A stretch of DNA of 64,000 nucleotides from Chrysomallon squamiferum (taxonomy: Eukaryota > Mollusca > Gastropoda > Neomphalida > Peltospiridae). A program made the translations under genes and the position numbers. Shown in pieces: positions 12,638 to 25,740 of this stretch (positions within the stretch are counted from its first letter, which is position 1; the number at the start of each line of letters is the position of its first letter). The stretch lies in NCBI GenBank assembly GCA_012295275.1, contig CM022675.1, positions 3,504,291 to 3,568,290 of the forward strand. Reading direction: 5' to 3'. The notes below the pieces were generated by a model, which saw only the letters and a list, made by a program, of their open reading frames with translations, was not told where the DNA came from and ran no database searches.

Positions 12638-12720
12638 CTAGGAAGCTAGAAGTGTGCTCCAGACTTTGACTTTGTTCTCCTTGAAAGAAAATAACTCAGA
12701 CATCAGCTTCAAATAACCTT
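12638..12720 (-). promoter_or_regulatory. R2 putative noncoding 5' exon end
   Basis: On the minus strand CTTCCTAG is followed by the donor GTAATTAAAATATTTT. The same donor context occurs upstream of R4 (31996), R5 (34760) and R6 (about 47043), and in a variant form upstream of R7 (48043). It probably marks the end of a 5' UTR exon. Confidence 0.4.
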
Positions 12721-12729
12721 GCTAAACCT

Positions 12730-14050
12730 GTTTTCTGTGTGTTCCTTTTATTTGTTATTTATTTATTTTATAAACCATCTCTGTTTCTTTGTCGCTCAGT
12801 TTAAAATACGAATTTTAAATTAACTTGCGTTATTCAGTTTACTATTTGTGTTAACGAAACAGAATAAGAAGAAGAAAGAAAAAGAGGTCATCTAAAGAAA
12901 TAATAAAAACGTGAAAATAAAACGAAAGCAGTGAGGCAATAATTGTTATAAAATATATGCCTCTGCTTATGTGAATATTTGCACGTAGGTAGCTGATGCA
13001 TCTATATAAAAATATCTGTGCCTTTGTATGTGTGTGTATGTATCTGTAAACGTACATACAAAAAGACAAGCACACATTTGTATTCATACGTATGTGTTTG
13101 TGTGTGTACGAAGGTAGGTATGTGCATCCATTCATACACATTTTGTATATATAAACATAAACACACGTGTCTGTATGTAGCTGTGTGTATATGTGTGTAT
13201 GAATTTAGGTATGTGTATGTTGACATGTATATACGTGTATGTGTAACTGAGTGTACATGTTTGTACATGTTTGTATATGTGTTTATATGTGTGTGTATAT
13301 GTGTATATATGTGTATATGTATATGTGTGTATATGTATATGTGTGTATATGTATATGTGTATGTATGTGTATATGTATATATGTGTATATGTATATGTGT
13401 GTATATGTATATGTGTGTATATGTATATGTGTATATGTATATGTGTGTGTATATGTGTATGTGTGTATATGTGTATATGTATATGTGTGTATATGTATAT
13501 GTGTGTATATGTGTATAAATATTGTGTATATGGATGTGTGTATATATGTGTATGTGTATGTATGTATGTTCGTGTTTACATATGTGTATATGTATGTGTA
13601 GTTATTTATTTGTGTTTCTAGATAGAATGAATAAACTTCGTACAATACAAACCAGTTTTTTTTTAAATAATTAAATAATAAAATAAAATCATTAATGTTT
13701 CCATCATAAAATCATCATCATCTTAATTTTAATCATCTAATGTTTTCATCATAACATTATCATAATTTAAATTATAACCATCATCGCCGTCGTCGTCATC
13801 TTCATAATAAGAACAGAATTATTATAATTATACCTTATAATTATACTACATCTTCATCTTCGTCACAAAAACGAACGCAAAGTAAAAACATACATACATA
13901 CATACATACATATATACATATATATATATACACACTCATACACACATACATACATATATACATACTTATATATGTACGTATATGCACATACATACAGCTT
14001 CTCAATTATTTCTTTCTGCTAAAAAAAAAAAAAAGTATATTTCGTTATAG
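12730..14050. repeat. Intergenic, simple-repeat rich
   Basis: Apart from the minisatellite at 13150-13600, this holds short tracts of CATA and TCATCA. No gene is visible. Confidence 0.6.
13150..13600. repeat. GTGTATAT-rich minisatellite
   Basis: About 450 bases are alternating TGTGTATATGTATATG-like units with small variations. They keep long open frames in several phases only because the repeat lacks stop codons in those phases. I do not regard those frames as genes. Confidence 0.85.
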
Positions 14051-14959
14051 CCACTAAAAAACCTATTGTTACAGTTTAGCAGCAAGTTTTATTTTATGTG
14101 AACACAGCTATATCATTTCTGTGACTAATGTGTTACTGTTTGGAACGGGAAACATTCAGTCGGTGTGAAAGTGGTAAGAAAGAGTTATATTTGTTATTTT
14201 ACAGAGAGAGAAATGTTATTGTTTTGCATGGATAAACCGGAATCAGATTTTACGTAGACGTTTTCAAACAGAAATTAAAACTGGTTGTCTAGGAAACTCC
14301 AATGAAAACTGGGGAACTGAAAACACAATTAGTATTTATAACACAAGTAAAATTTTGTCTGTAGACTTTTTTGTACTCATTTCCTTCTCTTTTATTATGG
14401 GGAATCTTCAGTTTTAATTTATTTCTTTGTTTGTTTGTTTAGAAGAGATTTTTTTTTTTTTTTTTTTTTTAGTTTGCTTAATGACAGGTTAAGATTTGAT
14501 AACAGTCCTGTTGCCATAGTAATTCGGAATTCCAGATTTAGTAGTGGTAGTATCGTAATTATTATTATTATTATTTGTGGCAAATAAAACACCTGCATAA
14601 GCCTATCCTGCCTGGGGACATAAATGTGAAAATTTAAAGTAATCATGAAGATTTGCCCTATGCTCTGTAGAAGTAACACAGGTAGATAAATTCTGTACAT
14701 GGAGGTTAAAATTAAAGAAAACAGAATTTTAAATATATTACATACACACAAAACATATTTACACAAGATACAAATATTTAGCTTGCAATCTGTATATATT
14801 ATCCAAGATAAAAATTTAGATTTTTGTGGACCAGAGTTATATTTATTTATATTTATAGTAAATTACTTGGCACACACACACACACACACACAACACACAC
14901 ACACACACACACACACACATAAACACACACATACACACACACACACACACACACATACA

Positions 14960-15023
<64 letters not shown>

Positions 15024-15360
15024 TACACACTGCTACACACACACATTCTGCTCAGAGCTACTCCTTTACTTTTTAATTACCGATTTAGATCTTAAAAGAC
15101 CATTCTAAAACTGGTTTCAATTTACAAAAATAAATAAATGGTTTCTGTTTATTATTTAGTTTTGATGTATAGCTTTTGTTACTGACGTGTACAAGCATCA
15201 ACTATAACACTTTATCTTTTTAATTGCCGCTCTTTACTTCATTAGAACTGTTTAAAACTAAAACTGATATATGTTCACCAGTAACTATAATTATATATTA
15301 ATGGTAGTAATAATGGCTTTTGTGTACTAAAGGCAGAAATTTGAAAAACCCGCCATTGGC
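14050..15360 (+). pseudogene. Orphan segment of a receptor gene (WSC exon plus intron)
   Basis: An isolated WSC second-half exon lies at 14205-14346, with acceptor TTTTACAG and donor GTAAAA. It encodes EKCYCFAWINRNQ and then CLGNSNENWGTEN; the last WSC cysteine is changed to Trp. The sequence before it matches the intron before the R3 exon at 21605, and the sequence after it (14500-15300) matches the R3 intron at 22300-22900, with the CTLD1 second-half exon missing. No other receptor exon is nearby. It is a segmental-duplication remnant of an R3-like gene, separated from R3 by the SELENOO fragment. Confidence 0.65.
14872..15042. repeat. (CA)n microsatellite, interrupted
   Basis: About 170 bases of CA with occasional AA or TA interruptions lie inside the orphan receptor segment. 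Confidence 0.9.
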
Positions 15361-15364
15361 TTTG

Positions 15365-17198
15365 ATAAAGCGGTATCACTGACTGAAAACCATTTTCGTC
15401 TTTCTTTTGTCTAGATCGTCGGTTTTTGGTGAATGTTTTAAAATCTAATGTTTTTTTTTTTTTTTTTTTTTTTTTTTTGTTTTTTTTTTTTTTTTTTAGT
15501 TAGAACAAGAAGAAATTTGTTTCCTTAACATCATTACAAAGAACGAATTATAAACTGAATTATTATCCTAATTATCATTAAAATAGATCATCCGTGCAGC
15601 ATAATTTGCCTTTTCCCGCAGAAGTGGCAACTTCTGATTTCGTGCTCTTGAATCATTACACCTCGTCTTGACTCAGTGTAATGTTTAAATCTGTACAAAT
15701 GAAGTCTCCCAAGCTTTAACATGAGCTGCACATTGAGTCATTTAATACAAAGAAAGTGTTTCATATAAGCAGACTAATTGAACTTTCGTATTTGACAGGA
15801 CACTGAGTAACTGACTTGCTGATATTATGAAAATCTGGACATTTCTTGGTTGAAGTTCAGTTAACAAAATGCCTGTCACAGGATGCTGAACATAATAAAG
15901 GATTTAAAAAAAGTTCTAGAATGTTAATACACATTAAAATGTTAATTTTAGCTTTGTTTGGAGTTCATCCAGCAAAGGTTAGTTGGAAGAAACATTCCCA
16001 AACGTTTTATTAAAGATCAGTAAGAATTATCTGCTTAAACACAATAGCGTGCACGGTCGCACGCACACACAAACACACACACAAAAACAACAACAACAAA
16101 AATACTTACGTTTTAGGTTTTTCAGACGTTTGAGTTAAAACAGGAAGTAAATAATAAAGTCGAAGAAGGTAAATATACATATACATACATAAATATATAT
16201 ATATAATCATGAAATAAAGATTTTCCGCGTGTCTGCGTTTATGTCTGTCACTTGTCATCTAGTATTATGATTAAATAGGAATTAAAATGAGCAAATATGC
16301 AACGCAAAATGCCAAATACCTATTCTGAAGAAAATAAATAAAAACGAGACGAGGTAAAATAATAAGAAGAAAGTAAGAAAATGAATGAATAAATAATAAT
16401 TCAAAAAGCACAGTAAAACTTTGAGACAGTAATAATGACAAGAGCGGCAACAACAACAGAAACAGCACCAAAATATTAAGTGGAAAAACAGCAACAACAT
16501 GTAGTTGTTTGTATGTTTTAATACGTATAAATCCATTCACAAATTTATATACGTCAGTTGTGTCATATTCTAAAGTTTATGTATTTTGTGGAACCAACAA
16601 CTGACATGTATACACTTTGTCTTAAAATCTTTAAAAAATATGAAAGAAAAATGTCGTTTAACATTAAAAGCTGCTAGATTCGTTAGGGTAAATAAACAGG
16701 ACGCACTCTTTCTAAACAAGATTTAATCAAATGTGGTATCATTTCACAATTCATCAAATCTTGTTTTCTAACCTTTATGATCCGATGCTTCGATGCTTCG
16801 AAGATTCTTGTAGAAAATACATCTTGATATATCACTTCCTGTTTTCAGGTTACGAGCGGTAAAATCAAACTTCTAAGGTTCGTTTAATTTATAGTTCTTA
16901 TCATTTGACAAGTCGTGACAGGTGACTGTATAAATATTAACTTTTTTGTGTTTTTTTAATTTTTAATATTTATCGAATGTTAGAATCTTTTAAACATTCG
17001 CTCGAATGTCTCGTCTGACCCTCGCATTACTTCACTGAGCCGCAGTGCGGTGTGCAAGAGCGAGAAAAATAATAATAAAATAAAACAAAAATAAATAATA
17101 ATACAGTACTAATACGTTTGTATACATTTGGAATGATGGACCTAGCTGACTGTTAATTATCATTAAAATTATATTGTATAATTACAGTCCTGAAACTT

Positions 17199-17290
<92 letters not shown>

Positions 17291-17560
17291 GACAAAACAT
17301 TCAGTACATATTACTTGATTATAGTCTTTAATGTTTGGTGATAACTTGAATTACTAATTATTTCTTTCTACAAATTGGTGTCAAAGTGTGTGTAAATAAA
17401 AAAAGAAAAAGAATAAGAAATTACAGTTACAACTTAAGAAAAAAAGAAAAAAGAAATACAGTTTATGAAATTCCATTGCATATTAATTATTATTCATTCT
17501 TATTGTTTGAATTTAAGATAAATTTTAATTTCTTAATTAATTATACACATTAGTAATGGA
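15365..17560. other. Intergenic region upstream of SELENOO fragment
   Basis: No convincing gene is present. It contains a poly-T tract (15451-15497) and an (ATT)n tract at 17201-17290. A SELENOO promoter or 5' UTR exon may lie here, but I could not identify one. Confidence 0.5.
17201..17290. repeat. (ATT)n microsatellite
   Basis: About 30 units lie roughly 300 bases before the SELENOO coding exon. Confidence 0.9.
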
Positions 17561-18316
17561 AAATTAATCTATGTATTTTCCTTTCAGGATGAAGATAAGA
17601 AAGTTTATGACTTTCTCCAGATATGCACCTTTTGGTTACATTTTGAAAAACTGCTGCACTATGTCAAATCTTGAAACATTAAACTTTGATAATCTTGTTC
17701 TACGAAGTCTCCAGATTGATTCTAAAGAAGATAACTATGTTAGACAAGTCAGTGGAGAGTGTTTCTCTCGGGTCAAACTGACTCCTGTAAAAAATCCTCA
17801 GTTTGTTGTAGTGTCTGAGTCTGTGATGGATTTGCTGGGAATTTCAACAACAGAAATAAACAGACCTGACTTTGTCCAGTATTTCAGTGGAAATAAAATT
17901 TCCCCAGGATCGCAGACTGCTGCTCATTGTTACTGTGGACATCAGTTTGGGTCATTTGCAGGTCAACTTGGTGATGGTGCTGCAATGTAAGTTATGACTT
18001 CTGTTTAATATTTAACTTAAATTTAAAATATAGACAAATATATAATGAAGTATATTCTTTATGATAGACACACACATATATATATGAATATCTTCAATAT
18101 GCATGCACACACACACACACACATATATGAATAATTTGTAATTGATTTATTATTACTGTTTTCTTATTGTTCTTGTTACTGAATAATATTATTATTTTTA
18201 TTCTTAAGTACTGCTATTATTATAATTATTACTATTGTTGTTTCAACTGTTGTTGTTATTCTTAATATTATTATTTCCATTATCAATCATCATTATCATT
18301 ATCATTATTATTTTAA

Positions 18317-18499
<183 letters not shown>

Positions 18500-18696
18500 T
18501 AATATTATTTCTGTGATTTTCAGTTATTTATTGTTATTGTTAATTTGTATTGTTATTAATTTCATTCTTTTACTCACAGTTTTACTAAAATGATACTCTC
18601 ATTTTATCATTGTCATTGTTACTTATGTTATTGTTGTAATAGTTAAATGGTGTATCTACTGTTATTTTTTTAATAATATGTGTATATGTATTTGTG

Positions 18697-18702
<6 letters not shown>

Positions 18703-18767
<65 letters not shown>

Positions 18768-18768
18768 C
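18703..18768. repeat. (TA)n(GT)n compound microsatellite
   Basis: It lies between the two SELENOO exon 2 copies. Confidence 0.85.
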
Positions 18769-18890
18769 TTGCATACATGCATATATACATATATAATAAT
18801 TTGTAATTATTACTATTGTTGTTTCAACTGTTGTTGTTATTCTTAATATTATTATTATTATTACTATTATCATCATCATTATTATTTTAA

Positions 18891-19073
<183 letters not shown>

Positions 19074-19717
19074 TGATATTATTTCTCTAATTTTAAGTTA
19101 TTTATTATTATTATTGTTATGTTTTCCTCATAGTTTTATTAAAATGATACTCTCATTTTATTATACTCATTGCTATTTGTTATTGTTATAATATTTAAAT
19201 TGCTATCCCCTATTTTTCATAATAATATATGTTTGTATCTATGTACGTATGTGTGTATCTGTATGTGTTTTTACATGCATACATCCATACACACACATGT
19301 AATTATATATGTGTATATGCGTTTTTCACTTTGTATATATGTTTATATATGATAACTTGTGGACAAAACACACACACACACAAACATGAATATAAGCATG
19401 CAGACTTTCATACAGACTGTATAATAATTATTCTGTGAATGCTGTCTATCTTTCTGTTTGTTTTTCATTTTATCTTTCTTATTTCTTGAGTTGACCTCTT
19501 TTTCTTTTTCTTTTTCTTTTTCTTATCTTATTGTGGTTTGTTGACACAAGTAATGAACTGAAAAATGTAAGCAAATTTAAAATTCAAAATTCAAATTAAA
19601 GACAGCAAAAAAGAAACAGGTGATTTGAAAAACTGAAAAAACTAACACAAAATAACAGATAGAGATACTCTGTATTAGTAAGTTTATTTGAAGTTGATGT
19701 GTAAGTTATTATCTTCC

Positions 19718-19800
19718 TAGAACAACAGACACACTCTGTTTATCTCACCTTCTGATTTATTAAAGATAAAAGTTTTTAATGTACAAAGTCTGATGTAAGA
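19718..19800 (+). promoter_or_regulatory. Conserved upstream block of R3 with AAAGATAAAA
   Basis: A block resembling CAGACACACTCTGTT ... TTAAAGATAAAAGT ... GTACAAAGTCT occurs about 200-250 bases before the ATG of R3, R5 (34670-34745) and R7 (47940-48020). The core AAAGATAAAA is identical in all three. It could be promoter or 5' UTR; a GATA-factor site is possible (inference). Confidence 0.45.
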
Positions 19801-20951
19801 TTATAAACAATAAAAATGTTTTACACTCAGACCTCTGTTTAACAGCTGTTTCACATATCACTGGAGTTTTTCTGCTTATATCTTTTTACAAAATCAGTCT
19901 TCCTGAAAAACAGGTGTTGTTGAAAACAGATCATTGTTTTACTTCCTTGTACAGCTAGCAGGGTGTCATGGCTGAACTATGGGGCACAAGTCATCTGCTT
20001 CTTACAATTTTTGGCCTGATTTTCTCTCAACTGTTCTCTGCATCAGGAAAAATATTTATCTTTTGTTATTCTGTTGTATGTAATTAAATAGCATTTATAA
20101 AGTCATCAAATTTATTTATGTATGAATAAAATTATGTTACATATATAGGTAACTATCTCCTACCTACCAAACTACTTACCTAGTTACATACAAATACCAT
20201 TATTTTAATTTAAGCCCCTTTTTTTGTACATAACTAAATAGCATTAATGAAAGAGACAGAGAAAAAGACAGAGATTATAAAGTTAGTTTTATAAGTAAAT
20301 TTATTCTGTTTTATTACAGCTACTCTGCGTGTATTAAATGACGTCACATGGGATACTGCATTTTATACATGTCATAAACATGGAGAACAACTGTACAGTA
20401 CGTCAGATATTACATCACTGAGTGATGTCACAGCTGGATCTTATTGACTGGAGCTAAAGTTCAGTACAGTTCATGGATGTGGACAGGTGATATAAATTAT
20501 TATTTTGTTGTACTGTGCAGTTACAATCACAAAATTAAAGAAATAAGCAGACCAAAAATTATGATGACTGAATATTCAGTTGTATTAAATTTATATTACT
20601 TTTTTATATGTGCACAATAATTTATACATTTATTAAATATACTTGCTAATATTGTTTAACAGTATCAATTTATTATTGTTACACGATAAGGTATAAAATA
20701 CAAAACTATAATAATAACTAAAATAGATTTTATTTAGCTTTAGTACCAGTGTTTCTCTATCAATGCTATAACTAGGCAGCTAGTGAAATGGTGTAAAATA
20801 CATGTATGTCTAATTAACACAGCTAAGTAAAATATCTATATATTACATTTACTACAATTCTTTTCATTTAACCCAGATATTTTTTTTATTTATGTATTTT
20901 ACACTGACTGATGTTCTCTTTGTATTATTGTTATTGTTATTGTTATTGTTA

Positions 20952-20998
<47 letters not shown>

Positions 20999-21147
20999 GC
21001 TGCAGCACAAATCGTTGTTTTATTAGTTGAATATTAGTTCAATATTTATCTAGTTTTTAACAGATTCAGAAAAGAAATGCATGTATATTTCTGGTATTTT
21101 ATGTTTTCAAAATTGATTACATGAAACAAATAAAGTTTGGTTTACAG

Positions 21148-21746
21148 CGGATAACACACCACTATTTGATTACATTGGAGAAGTGAACAAATATCCGGAA
21201 TCTGAACAGTTTTATCCAATCAAATATGACAACCAGGCAAGCCAATGTTACTACAAATGTCAACAACACACAACTACTTCAAGTGTAATGTATGTGGGAT
21301 TGCAGGTAGGTAACATAGATTTATTTATGATTTATTTATTAAGCTTACATAAAATGGACACACACCCACTCATAAAGCCTAGGAATGCTTATTAAGACCA
21401 GAAACAAAGTATATCTGGTTGTAGTCACTAAAACAATGATCGTTAACGATTAGCAGCAAGAATCTTTTACATGACTACAGTTATATCATTGTCTGTGATT
21501 AACATGTTACCCTGTTTGGAATGGGAAACAAATTCTGTTGATGTGAAAGTGGGAAGAAATTATTGTTATTTTGACAAGTGTTATTTTAAATGTTTGTGTT
21601 ACAGGGAGAGAAGTGTTACTGTTTTAACTGGAGAAGCTGGAATCAGATTTCACATGAATCTTTTCAAACAGAAAAGAAAACTACTTGTTTGGGAAACTTC
21701 AAAGAAAACTGTGGAACAGAAATTACAATGAGTATTTATAAAACAG
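21148..21746 (+). other. R3 WSC-like module (two exons)
   Basis: Exons 21148-21305 (ADNTPLFDYIGEV ... QCYYKCQQ ... YVGLQ) and 21605-21746 (GEKCYCFN ... CLGNFKENCGTE ... SIYKTG) join in phase 0. The spacing CxxxC ... GLQ ... CYC ... CxGN ... CG ... Y matches the WSC domain, a carbohydrate-binding cysteine module. The usual first and sixth cysteines are not seen. Confidence 0.7.
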
Positions 21747-24081
21747 GTAATATTTGGTATATGAATGTAGATTTTTTTTATATTCATGTCTATCTGTGAT
21801 ACTGTCAGCAATCTTGAATTTTTCTTATTTTTCTATTTATTTAATTTTCTTTCATTATGTTTCGTTTATTATCTTTTTCATATTTTGTTTTTGTTTACTT
21901 ACTTCATTTTATTTTATTTGTTATATTTATTTACAGATTTCACAATCAGCTATGTTACGTGATTACTTGATGTTGATGGTGTTTGTGGCTACATTGACCA
22001 AAGTGTAAATATTTTTGTGAAAACAGATAGAAACTGTAACAGAAAGAGAGGATTTGTCTGTGACTGTGAGTGAATATTTCTGTTTCAATGTTGTTATTTT
22101 TGTAAGTTGTAAAAGACAACACAAAGACAGTCATGAAATGTTGGAGATTTTTTCCCCATTAATCACTGTAGTTAGAAAGCTGCTTTATATATATAAATAT
22201 ATATAACAGTTTTATTCCTGTACATTTATTAATGCTTTCATCCATTCATTCATTCATTCTGAAATATTTTGAAAATAAATTAAGTCAAATGTAAAATGTT
22301 AAATTTACTTTTCAGATAGGACTAAACATTTTAAAAATATTATTATTATTATTATTATTATTTGTGCCAAATTTGAAATAATTCTGCATTGACCAAACAA
22401 TCTTCGTATGCCTATCCTCTCTGGGAAAATAAATATAAACAATCTGTTGATAGGGTAATTCTGGATACCTAACATAAATAGTTAAATTGTGTGTCCAGTA
22501 CATTGTGCTTAAAACTTAAGAGAACAAGAAAACTGAGTTTTAAATATATTACATATATAATACAGATATTAATACAAGACATATACACAAATAAAATATA
22601 CAGCCTTTTGAGGACAGAACTATATTTCTATTAATAAATTACTTATTTTACACACAAACAAACATTTGTATACTTTAATTACAGATTTAAATCTTAAAAA
22701 AAACATTCAAAAATTAGTTTTCATTTACAAAATAAATAAATAGCTTCTATTTGACATTTAGTTTTGATGTATTATTTTTATTATTGACATTTACAAGCAT
22801 CAGTTGTAACAGTTTAACTTTTCATAGCAAATTATTACTTCATTAGTAAATGTTTTAAAGTAAATTGACACAGATTCACCTATCACTATAATAATATAAA
22901 TATAATTCATTGATATATATACTTCACATTGGTAGACATTTTAGAGATGGCTGGATTACATGTGTAATTTTATTGACTGATGCTGCTTTGTGATTTTAGC
23001 CTTACTCAGCTATTTATGTATTGTTGATTTATAATTGTTATTTTATAGTCAGAATTGTTTTCATGTTGCTTGACTATTTATATTTTACAGATTTCACTTT
23101 CCACACTTCCACTCTGGCTGACAAATTTACAACTCGGACAGGTGAGTGAATCTGAAATAATGTTGTTTGTTTGCTTGTTTCTTTATTTGCTAGTTTAGTA
23201 TTAATTTATTTGTTTATTTGTTTGTGTATTTATTAGTTTATTTGTTTGTTGGTTTGTCAGTCTGTTTTTATTTATTCATTTGTTTGTTTTATTACTTGTC
23301 TGTTATTTATTTGATGTTTATGTTGCTTTTTATTAAACAACAACATTAACTACATATATATATATATAAACTGTTAGACAGTAAAAGCAGTTTTTGTCTT
23401 GTTTATGTTCAAAAGTTTTGTATTACGTGTTTTATAGATTTTTCATCAACTCAAGTTCAGATCACCTCCGAAACAACAATTAATTCAGATAAAAATATAA
23501 ATTTATTTGAATATCTGTGTGATAAAATTTGGGGAATGAGTGAAGGGATGATAGTTTCGCAATTAATTAATTAATTTTTATAATTATTTAAAAAATATAT
23601 ATATTTGTTTGTTTGTTTGTTTATTGATATATTGTTATTGTTTTTATTTCATTTATTGTTTTGTACCCAGTAGATATTTTTCAGATTACAAGAATATTTT
23701 TTCTTTGATGTAAATTAGATGTAACCATTTTGTTACAGATCAAAGTTCAACTGGAAGCACAAAAACGGTTTTAAGTAAAACAAAATCATCAAATTCAGGT
23801 AACTTTGTGAATGTAGTATTGTTAAATTCAATGTTATTATTTTAAAGCTAAAATAATGTTATATATATATATATATATATATAAACACAGATTAAGTAGA
23901 AGTAGTATGTAAGTATTTGTCATTAAAAACAGTGAACACAAAAATATAAAATGGCTAGTCAGAAAAGTCTAGTGTTCACTTTCTTTTCCTTGGAAACATG
24001 AATGTTAGCAAACAGCTCTTATTAATGGATAATATTTTTTTTTTTTTTTTTTTGCATTTTATAAATTTATATTTTTTGCAG

Positions 24082-24160
24082 ATGTTGCTGTTGGTGTTTC
24101 TGTAACTGTCGTTATACTTTTAGTAGTGTGCACAGTTGTCGCTGTTGTTTATATGAAAAG
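24082..24160 (+). other. R3 transmembrane exon (short-tail type)
   Basis: It encodes DVAVGVSVTVVILLVVCTVV and AVVYMKR. It is one codon longer than the long-tail version (79 against 76 bp) and shares the start VAVGVSVT. Phase is 1 in and 2 out. Confidence 0.75.
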
Positions 24161-24452
24161 GTAAATAGAGTTACCATTCTTGATTGATGACTTGCGATAA
24201 CTCTTTATATTTATGTAATAATGTTTCAGTTCTTAAATTATTTACTATATATAATAAACAAACATAGAAATAATAATAATATCAAAAATAATAATTATTA
24301 TTATCATCATTATTATTATTAATGATTGTCATTATTTTTTAATTGTTATTTTATTTTGCTTATTTCATGTTAATTGATTGCTATTTTTGAAAAGTAAATA
24401 TTAAAAATTTATATTTTGTTTTCTCAATCACACACTTTATCTGTTATTGCAG

Positions 24453-24675
24453 AAAAAATCTTTTATGTTTTCAACAAAAATCAGTAGACGTCGCTCACAA
24501 CAACAGCAACAACTCAGTGACTACGACAACAGCAACAGAAACTGAGAACAGTGCAATCAGTGACTCAAATTATGAGCAACTCAGTATGACTCACAGTTCT
24601 GAAAATGAGTACATGAACATGCCACGTGAAACAGAACATGTTTACTGTGTAATGGGCTCAAATGTTGAAGATTAA
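24453..24675 (+). other. R3 short cytoplasmic tail: ITIM-like, YMNM, YxxM
   Basis: The 74-residue tail holds three tyrosines, each in a recognisable motif. SNYEQL fits the ITIM consensus (S/I/V/L)xYxx(L/V/I), which recruits SH2 phosphatases. EYMNMP has the same four-residue core as the CD28 tail and fits both p85 PI3-kinase (YxxM) and Grb2 (YxN). VYCVM is a second YxxM. A Thr-rich linker precedes them. R8 keeps all three sites (YERL, YMNV, YCVM). Confidence 0.72.
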
Positions 24676-24679
24676 AACA

Positions 24680-24685
24680 AATAAA
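24680..24685 (+). terminator. R3 polyadenylation signal AATAAA
   Basis: It lies five bases after the R3 stop, as in R2 and R8. Confidence 0.5.
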
Positions 24686-24689
24686 GTTT

Positions 24690-25740
24690 GACTGAGTGAA
24701 ATACTCGATCTGCAAGTTAAAATAAAACTTTTACAAGTGTACTGCATAGTCTGCAGAAATGTTTATTTATTTTTTAATTTTTAATTTTGTTTACTTTCAT
24801 ATTCAGGAAAATACTGAAACACAGATTAATCAGATTCACTTAGCATTTATAATAATAATGGCTAATATTTATTTGATAATTATGATAATTAATTAATTTA
24901 GAATTACTTCTTTGTATTAATAACACACACACATATTCAAACAGCTCTACATGCACATTCATTTACATATCTATTTCTGTGTATATCTCTATAGGCACAT
25001 ACACAAACACATATCTGTCTTATCTATCTATTCATATAATCTATCCATATATCTACCTTTCTATCTAATTTTATAGTGTACACATAAAATAATATATACA
25101 TGTAGGGGCTGACAGCTGATAAATATTTCACTTACTTTTTAAATGCAAACTACTAATTATTCACAAAAATACAAAACACACAACTACTCTTCACAGTCAA
25201 AATTTACATCAGAAACATCAAGTGTAATAATGATCTGTTCTCTCTGTGAGACTTATTTAACTAATTCCTGTTCCAACTGGTTATCTTAACATGTTTATCA
25301 AGATTACTGTAAAATGATTATTTATTAATGTCAGTACTGAACAGCCTTTACTTCCCTAATTACAAAAATATTTTGAGAAATGGAGAAGTGTATTTAGAAT
25401 TTTTAAAATTAAAGCCACAATAATGAATGTGTATGTGTGTAAATGAAAGATTGTAAAACACAGAAGTAATTTTTTCTTAAAGTTGTGTAATTCAGAGATG
25501 GTCACACAAAATATTTCCTGTTCCAGTCAATACCAGTGACTGGTTTTCCTGTCTATGAGAGGGTATATATTTTGTTAATAATAAACGAGAGTAGTCCATG
25601 CTGTGCTATCATTAGGTTTCCTCTCCATACTTTTATGATTCTTAACACTGATATATCACCTTGTAATTATATATTACAAATTAATAAAGCATCTCTTCTT
25701 CCTATGACATCAAGAAATGACAAAACAACACAGAATTATT
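24690..25740. other. Intergenic region between convergent R3 and R4
   Basis: About 1.05 kb of AT-rich sequence contains some ATCTATCT and CACA tracts. I see no gene. It is shorter than the R1/R2, R5/R6 and R7/R8 spacers. Confidence 0.55.

Larger units (their letters stand above)
19968..24675 (+). pseudogene. R3: short-tail receptor lacking CTLD2, several lesions
   Basis: The ATG at 19968 starts an intact signal peptide (MAELWGTSHLLLTIF), but its donor is GA instead of GT (after 20047). Exon 2 at 20320-20486 has a one-base deletion giving TGA at 20445-20447 in place of the Trp of YWIGA. The WSC exons 21148-21305 and 21605-21746 are open. The CTLD1 second half, 21937-22065, has TGA at 21960-21962 where R4 has TGG. 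Both CTLD2 exons are absent. Stalk exons are 23091-23141, 23438-23488 (donor AT instead of GT) and 23739-23798. The transmembrane exon 24082-24160 and tail 24453-24675 are intact. Despite its broken ectodomain, the tail keeps all its signalling motifs. Confidence 0.75.

Noticed and set aside
13018-13645. Several overlapping open frames of 88-166 codons rich in Val/Cys/Tyr or His/Thr
   Set aside because: They are translations of the GTGTATAT minisatellite, open in many phases at once, with no start context or homology.
7301-14900. Tandem repeats as a possible CRISPR array
   Set aside because: The 27-bp units are contiguous with no unique spacers and encode a stalk, and the genome is eukaryotic.
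14699-15076. His-Thr repeat frame of 125 codons
   Set aside because: It is a translation of the (CA)n tract in the orphan receptor segment.
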